17,397 nt of DNA from DATIJJ01 sp035478795 (GTDB taxonomy: Bacteria; Pseudomonadota; Gammaproteobacteria; DSM-16500), in NCBI GenBank assembly GCA_035478795.1, contig DATIJJ010000045.1, positions 1 to 17,397 on the forward strand, in the 5' to 3' direction. The notes beneath the pieces are model-generated. The model saw nothing but the letters and a program-made list of their open reading frames with translations. It was not told where the DNA came from and searched no databases. Below, one piece after another: positions 13,374-17,397 of this stretch (the first letter of the stretch is position 1; each line of letters begins with the position of its first letter). A program made the position numbers and the translations under genes.

Positions 13374-14750
13374 TCAAACCATTTCATGTTGTTGAAAAGC
13401 GTACCAGGTGGTGCGGCTTTTTTCAGGCAAATCCTCGATAAACTGTTCAATCGTCATGATATTTTGTTCAAGATCCGGCAACATCTTCAATGCAAATTGT
13501 CGGAGCATTGCCCTGATTTGCGGTGCTTGCATCACGGTATCATGATTATATTTGTTCCGTTGCAATTTCAACAGGGTTTGAATGGAATCAGCTGAAAAAT
13601 CACGAAAATCCTGCATAAAATGCGCGTAGTGCATACCCTCCAGTTGTTGAATATACTGATCGATGATTTGTTCCCTGTAAGCGGCATACGCCTTACGAAT
13701 TTTTTTGACAGTCATTTGCCACTTTTTCAGATCACTTTCCTGTTGTATGGCATCGACTCGCTGGAATGCGAGCTGCATCTGGCTGGTTTTGGGTTCCTGA
13801 TAGTCATGTTTCAGCGCACTTAAAAAATAGGCCGCGAGATTATGAACCTTTCCTTTCTGAAAATTGTGTGACTGTTCAATCACCCTGATTTTTTCCAAAA
13901 TAAATTCGCGTCCATACTGTTCGCCAATCTGTCTTGCCTGATCTTTTTGCAAACCAAAATCACGCATCATGCGGGTCAGGATATCCTCATCCAGCAAGGC
14001 ATCCGATTCTGTCTTCATACCCAGACGCACTTTTTTGGCACGGTCCTTCATACTGAAACGGACTTTCACGACCTGCTTCCCTTCACGCCACACCTCAGAC
14101 ACCACAATGAGATCAGAATAGGTGTTCACTTCCTCAATCGATTTATCGAGCACACGCCGCTTAAAATCACGAAAAACGGGATATTTGTCTGGCGGAACAC
14201 CCATCAATTTTCGAAACATATCGATCCCGAACCATTTGGTAAAACCAAGGCCCCGATAGCGAATGCAATTTTCATACAAGGCCAGTCCATAACTGGACTT
14301 GAAACGCGACTGAATAAAAAGATTGATCTTGCCAAACATGGCAGGTGAATGAAGTAATTGTTTCATGCGCGGAGAATAGGCATACAAACAGTTGGATCCC
14401 TTGAGACTGACACTCGCTAAAATCGAACTCGCGGTCCAGTCTTCCATGCCTGTCACATCATTAATGACATTCCACTCAATCACGGTTGAAAGCAATCCCT
14501 TCAACGCATCCTTGATCACCGCGTGGTTATTGCCATGATAGGCAATCAGCTTGCACAATTCCCGGATCGTAATTTCATGCTCTTCTTTTTTTAGCAACTC
14601 CCGGTAAGCATGGTAAAGCAATGCGTTGCTAATTTTGCGCTGCAACAAACTCAACGTGTTTGAGCAATGAATGGTGGCAGCATGTTTTTTCAATTCATGC
14701 CCATCCCCTTTTTTTTCTTCCAATCCCACATCCGTCACACGGCATCCCAT
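13374..14750 (-). CDS. Rep_3-family (RepB-like) plasmid replication initiator
   Basis: The product of about 458 residues resembles initiator proteins of iteron plasmids (Rep_3). Early residues HCSNTLSLLQRKISNALLYH fit the start of the first winged-helix domain. SSYGLALYENCIRYRGLGFT and FRDFKRRVLDKSIEEVNTYS match the hallmark second winged helix that reads iterons (SxYA-LYE and L..A..EIN patterns). The C-terminal third is helical and less familiar. The protein would bind the adjacent iterons to open the origin and recruit the host replisome. The start is uncertain: ATG at 14750 (AGG 8 nt upstream), GTG at 14759, or TTG at 14693 behind AAGGGG. The first two place iterons inside the coding region; the last leaves all five iterons upstream. 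Transcribed away from parAB. Confidence 0.85.
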   Translation of the reverse strand: MGCRVTDVGLEEKKGDGHELKKHAATIHCSNTLSLLQRKISNALLYHAYRELLKKEEHEITIRELCKLIAYHGNNHAVIKDALKGLLSTVIEWNVINDVTGMEDWTASSILASVSLKGSNCLYAYSPRMKQLLHSPAMFGKINLFIQSRFKSSYGLALYENCIRYRGLGFTKWFGIDMFRKLMGVPPDKYPVFRDFKRRVLDKSIEEVNTYSDLIVVSEVWREGKQVVKVRFSMKDRAKKVRLGMKTESDALLDEDILTRMMRDFGLQKDQARQIGEQYGREFILEKIRVIEQSHNFQKGKVHNLAAYFLSALKHDYQEPKTSQMQLAFQRVDAIQQESDLKKWQMTVKKIRKAYAAYREQIIDQYIQQLEGMHYAHFMQDFRDFSADSIQTLLKLQRNKYNHDTVMQAPQIRAMLRQFALKMLPDLEQNIMTIEQFIEDLPEKSRTTWYAFQQHEMV

Positions 14751-14823
14751 AAGCGTCACCTGTCCTTCCCATAAACGTCACATACTCTCCCAAAGACGTC
14801 ACCGATTATCCCACAGCCGTCAC
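14724..14823 (-). repeat. Five direct iterons, candidate origin of replication (oriV)
   Basis: On the minus strand five copies of GTGACGNNTNTGGGA occur at 14724-14738, 14745-14759, 14767-14781, 14788-14802 and 14809-14823. Twelve of 15 positions are invariant. Start-to-start spacing is 21, 22, 21 and 21 bp, about two helical turns, so bound Rep molecules would stack on one face of the DNA. They lie at the rep start, beside an AT-rich segment, as in iteron-controlled theta replicons. A GATAAT -10-like box on the minus strand (14805-14810) touches the last copy, which would allow Rep to repress its own gene. Confidence 0.9.
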
Positions 14824-15004
14824 ATTTTTCAGACATAAATCCTTATGTTTCAATCAGTTAGCACTTCATAAACAAAAGATAAACATAATCAAACAAAAAC
14901 ACAACACCCAAAGTGCTGTTCTTATTTAAAATACTTATATATCATGGCATTAGATTGATCATATAGTAAGATATACGGTAATACAACGGAAGGAGCCATT
15001 CATC
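14824..15004. promoter_or_regulatory. AT-rich origin/control region between iterons and parA
   Basis: The segment is strongly AT-rich, fitting a DNA-unwinding region next to the iterons. It contains ACATAA-N4-TTATGT (14833-14848), AGCACTT/AAGTGCT (14860-14866 with 14911-14917), and an imperfect palindrome TATATATCA / TGATCATATA (14936-14944 with 14956-14965) just upstream of parA. The last could be an operator or partition site for ParA/ParB or the RHH-like protein. I saw no exact DnaA box. AAGGAG, 9 nt before the parA ATG, is its ribosome-binding site. No convincing -35/-10 pair for parA stands out. Confidence 0.5.
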
Positions 15005-15880
15005 ATGAAAGTGATTGCTTTTCTAAATAACAAGGGCGGTGTGGGAAAAACCACCTGTAGCCGAACCATGGCGGAATATCTCAGCAAGGTCAAAAAATTT
15101 CCGACACTCGGCATTGATTTTGATCCGCAATGTAATTTCTCTCACCAGTATCTCAATATGGAAATTGATCCGGCTTCGCCAGAAGGCCTCATGCCACCGA
15201 TCCATCCGGATTATGATCAAAATGACCCGGAAGATGAAGATTGGGATGGCAGAAGCAGTATTGCAGAAATTTTTTATGGCCAGGGTGTGATGCCCTACCC
15301 GACTTACATTGAACATCTGGATCTGGCCCCCGGGCATGCAGAACGATTACTTGCTGCGGAATCAGTCAGAAGGTCCGAAGTAGTCGAAAAAGTACACAAA
15401 CAACTTACCAATTTTTTATCTTCTCCGGATGTGCAATCCGCCTATAAGGCGGTTGTGATTGATACAGCGCCCTCAAAAGGTCCTCTGACCGTCAGTGTGA
15501 TCAAGGCAGCGACGCATATTGTGATTCCATCGGTCATGGAAGAACAACCCGTACAGGGCATCTACGGCATGCTCCAGTTGTGGATGCAGGAATCCCTGGC
15601 CAGAGATAAACAACGACCGTTAAAACTGGTTGGCATTTTGCCGAATATGTTCAAACAAACGCGGTTGCATAAAGATATTTTACGAAGCTTGCAGGAAAAC
15701 TCGGCCATTGGTAAATACATTATGCCTGTGAAATTGAGCCAACGGATTGTGTTTGCAGAAATTGATTCAGTGGATGCCAACCCTCACTCCATTTTTGATT
15801 TTCAGGATAATCATGTTGCGAGAGATGAGGCGATGGAAGTATGTGATTACATTTCAGAAAGGATATTTGCCCATGAGTAG
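15005..15880 (+). CDS. parA: ParA-type partition ATPase
   Basis: This 291-residue protein has the deviant Walker A KGGVGKTT (10-17, with the signature first lysine), the A-prime motif DFDPQCN (38-44) and Walker B VVIDTAPSKG (D153). These define the ParA/Soj/MinD ATPases. There is no N-terminal DNA-binding extension, so it is a small ParA of about type Ib/chromosomal size; autorepression would then need another protein. ParA binds DNA non-specifically with ATP and moves ParB-bound plasmids apart. An insertion-like acidic stretch (DYDQNDPEDEDWDGRSS) follows the first domain. AAGGAG precedes the ATG by 9 nt. Its stop overlaps parB by 8 nt, so the two are coupled. Confidence 0.95.
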   Translation: MKVIAFLNNKGGVGKTTCSRTMAEYLSKVKKFPTLGIDFDPQCNFSHQYLNMEIDPASPEGLMPPIHPDYDQNDPEDEDWDGRSSIAEIFYGQGVMPYPTYIEHLDLAPGHAERLLAAESVRRSEVVEKVHKQLTNFLSSPDVQSAYKAVVIDTAPSKGPLTVSVIKAATHIVIPSVMEEQPVQGIYGMLQLWMQESLARDKQRPLKLVGILPNMFKQTRLHKDILRSLQENSAIGKYIMPVKLSQRIVFAEIDSVDANPHSIFDFQDNHVARDEAMEVCDYISERIFAHE

Positions 15881-16889
15881 GAAAAAACGATTTGGTGTGT
15901 CAGAAGCGTTAACACGCGGATTAAGTGAAACGATCCACGTGGTGGAAAACAATCTGGGCCTGTTTCGAAATGTGGTGTTGCCCTTGTCCCGCATTGAGCT
16001 CGATCCTGAGAATCCGCGGAAGTTGGCCATTTCACTGGCGGATGTTCACAATGGACTGCAAAAAAATGATGCGGACTATGAGCGTAAGCTTCAGGAGCTT
16101 GAAAAGTTGCGCGAGTTGGCCAACACGATTGAAGCCAGCGGTGTTATCAATCCCATTGTTGTTTACAAGATGGGCGAATTTTATCGCGTGGTGGCGGGTG
16201 AAAGACGCTCGCTCGCGTCGATACTGGCGGGCAAGCAGGAAATTGATGCACGTGTTTTTAATGAAAAACCCAAAGGATTTGAATTAAAACTCGTACAATG
16301 GATCGAAAATACGGCACGTGAAGACCTGACCCTCGATGAGCGTATTGGCAATATCCGCGATATTATGCGGGAATATCAGAAACAGCATGATGTATCGAAT
16401 CTGTCAGCCACCTTATTGAAAAATATTACGGGCTTATCCTTACCCCAGGCCAGTTATTATATGGCCGTCCTGAACGGACCCAATGACCTTAAACACGCCA
16501 TTGAACGCGGCAAGATCAGCAGTCTGGACAAGGCAGCCATTATTGCCGGTATTGATTCAGATGCCCTGCGTACCGAGGCATTGCTGGCCTGTATGGACGG
16601 TTGCAGCCTGAAAGAGTTGAGACAGCTGATTACCAAAGATAAACAGGCGCAGAAAAAGCAGGGTATGGTGCACACCTCGCCAAAACGAGGCCGGACGATC
16701 ACCCGGGTTAATATGGGTTTTACCCTGAATACCAGCGTGGTTGAGATCATTGTGGCGTCAGTCCTGACACAGCCCGAATTCAAAAAATATTCGGATGTTT
16801 TTTCCAAGGTCAGCTGGGGGCATTACGATCAGGCAGCACGCGCCTTTCAGAAGCTGATTGAAATTCTGGAACATGAGACAGTGAGATAA
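15873..16889 (+). CDS. parB: ParB-type centromere-binding partition protein
   Basis: This 338-residue protein carries the ParB N-terminal domain: LSRIELDPENPRK, then INPIVVYKMGEFYRVVAGER and RRSLASILAG, with the ParB nucleotide-box pattern GERR at 109-112. A helix-turn-helix region follows (KNITGLSLPQASYYMAVLNG), then KISSLDKAAIIAG. Between the first strand and the box is a charged helical insertion (QKNDADYERKLQELEKLREL). ParB binds parS sites and activates ParA. I start at the ATG at 15873 (AAAGGA 9 nt upstream), not at the frame opening inside parA at 15747. It overlaps parA by 8 nt and is followed after 7 nt by the RHH-like gene, so the three form one operon. I could not identify its parS by eye. 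Confidence 0.92.
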   Translation: MSRKKRFGVSEALTRGLSETIHVVENNLGLFRNVVLPLSRIELDPENPRKLAISLADVHNGLQKNDADYERKLQELEKLRELANTIEASGVINPIVVYKMGEFYRVVAGERRSLASILAGKQEIDARVFNEKPKGFELKLVQWIENTAREDLTLDERIGNIRDIMREYQKQHDVSNLSATLLKNITGLSLPQASYYMAVLNGPNDLKHAIERGKISSLDKAAIIAGIDSDALRTEALLACMDGCSLKELRQLITKDKQAQKKQGMVHTSPKRGRTITRVNMGFTLNTSVVEIIVASVLTQPEFKKYSDVFSKVSWGHYDQAARAFQKLIEILEHETVR

Positions 16890-16896
16890 CCCCACA

Positions 16897-17265
16897 ATGG
16901 ATAAAACGGATAAAACAAAGATGACCTCAATTAAAGTACAAAAATTATTACATTACAAAATGCAGCAACGGATCATCAGTGACGGTTATGGGATGCGCGG
17001 AAAAAGCAAATGGATCATGGAAGCGATTGAAGACTTTTTGCAGCTGCCAGACTATCCGTCACTCACTGATATTGCTGTTGAAATGGAGCAATTAACGGAA
17101 ATGGTCAGCATTCGATTGTCAGATGAATTAACGAACAAGCTGGATCAGGCTATTATCAGCGTGCGCCGACACTATCCTGCGATGGAAGGGGTCAAAAGCA
17201 ATCTGATTCGGGCCAGTATCATGCAGCGGCTGATCAGAGCGACAACTTCGGTGACCGAATATTGA
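16897..17265 (+). CDS. Third par-operon gene: protein with two ribbon-helix-helix-like halves
   Basis: This 122-residue protein appears to be an internal duplication. The first half has SIKVQKLLHYKMQQRIIS followed by KSKWIMEAIEDFL; the second has SIRLSDELTNKLDQAIIS followed by KSNLIRASIMQRL. Both show a short strand (SI-K/R-V/L), a helix ending Q-x-IIS, and a KS-x-x-I second helix, as in ribbon-helix-helix regulators. RHH proteins normally bind DNA as dimers, so one chain could form a pseudo-dimer. Its place as third gene after parA and parB suggests autoregulation of the operon or a partition/copy-control role; this is inference. No clear Shine-Dalgarno sequence precedes the ATG at 16897, and GGATAAAAC occurs twice in tandem at the start. 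A perfect iteron match lies in its coding sequence. Confidence 0.75.
   Translation: MDKTDKTKMTSIKVQKLLHYKMQQRIISDGYGMRGKSKWIMEAIEDFLQLPDYPSLTDIAVEMEQLTEMVSIRLSDELTNKLDQAIISVRRHYPAMEGVKSNLIRASIMQRLIRATTSVTEY
16979..16993 (+). repeat. Isolated sixth iteron copy inside the RHH-like gene
   Basis: GTGACGGTTATGGGA on the plus strand matches the iteron consensus GTGACGNNTNTGGGA at every fixed position. It is oriented opposite to the five origin copies, 2.2 kb away, and encodes part of SDGYGMR. Confidence 0.6.
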
Positions 17266-17332
17266 GTTAACTCGTTGAAAATTAAAGAAATTAATTAAAT
17301 TTAAATCCCCGGCGCCATTCTGATCACCTGTC

Positions 17333-17397
17333 ATGCCAGCATGTTTTTAGCTGGCATCCAGCGCCTTTAAAGACACTGGATGCCAGCTAAAAACGTG
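17333..17397. repeat. Palindromic intergenic repeat, cut by the window end
   Basis: GTTTTTAGCTGGCATCCAG (17343-17361) is exactly reverse-complemented at 17376-17394 around a 14-nt loop. Pairing extends outward to the window end with one mismatch. A second possible hairpin uses ATGCCAGC/GCTGGCAT (17333-17340 with 17350-17357). The pattern is that of dispersed palindromic repeats found between genes in many proteobacteria. The stem ends in AAAAAC on the plus strand and starts with GTTTTT, so it could also act as a terminator for the par operon. Confidence 0.75.

Noticed and set aside
14807..14816. DnaA-box-like TTATCCCACA
   Set aside because: It has one base too many compared with TTATCCACA, and most of it is explained by iteron 5.

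Overview
The window looks like DNA of an intracellular gammaproteobacterium of the order Legionellales (Legionella, Coxiella or Aquicella type). The main evidence is a minus-strand ankyrin-repeat protein that closely resembles the Dot/Icm core effector AnkH/LegA3, and an iteron-type Rep_3 replicon with a parAB locus of the kind found on plasmids of this group. Assignment below the order is inference. No rRNA, tRNA or CRISPR array was seen.

Layout. Positions 1-179 hold the start of an MFS exporter on the minus strand, running off the window. Positions 180-1660 are accessory DNA. They contain a 31-bp imperfect palindrome, an AT-rich gap, a DUF559 nuclease gene boxed by 63-bp inverted repeats, and a small 86-codon gene behind a long structured leader that resembles phage P4-type immunity RNA. 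Positions 1667-3609 are a two-gene overlapping unit: an unrecognised charged protein with LENR repeats, then the AnkH-like effector. Positions 3669-6717 are a minus-strand operon etfB-etfA-MBL/beta-CASP nuclease with overlapping genes. Divergent from it, on the plus strand, are an SDR of the 3-hydroxyacyl-CoA dehydrogenase type, a KimA-type potassium permease and an L,D-transpeptidase. Facing these is a SulP-STAS-carbonic anhydrase fusion. Upstream of that gene is a complete miniature transcription unit (promoter, Shine-Dalgarno, 14-codon lysine-rich ORF, terminator).

Positions 13374-17265 are a replicon module: a Rep_3 initiator on the minus strand, five 15-bp iterons at 21-22-bp spacing, an AT-rich segment, then parA, parB and a third gene with two ribbon-helix-helix-like halves on the plus strand. 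A sixth perfect match to the iteron consensus lies inside that third gene, in the opposite orientation. The window ends in another palindromic repeat.

How the genes fit together. EtfAB and the SDR suggest acyl-CoA or branched-chain amino-acid oxidation. KimA-type K+ uptake, bicarbonate transport/hydration and L,D-crosslinking suggest homeostasis and envelope functions. The AnkH pair suggests host manipulation. A plasmid-type replicon beside core metabolic genes means the molecule is either a large plasmid/chromid or a chromosome with an integrated plasmid; the window alone cannot decide.
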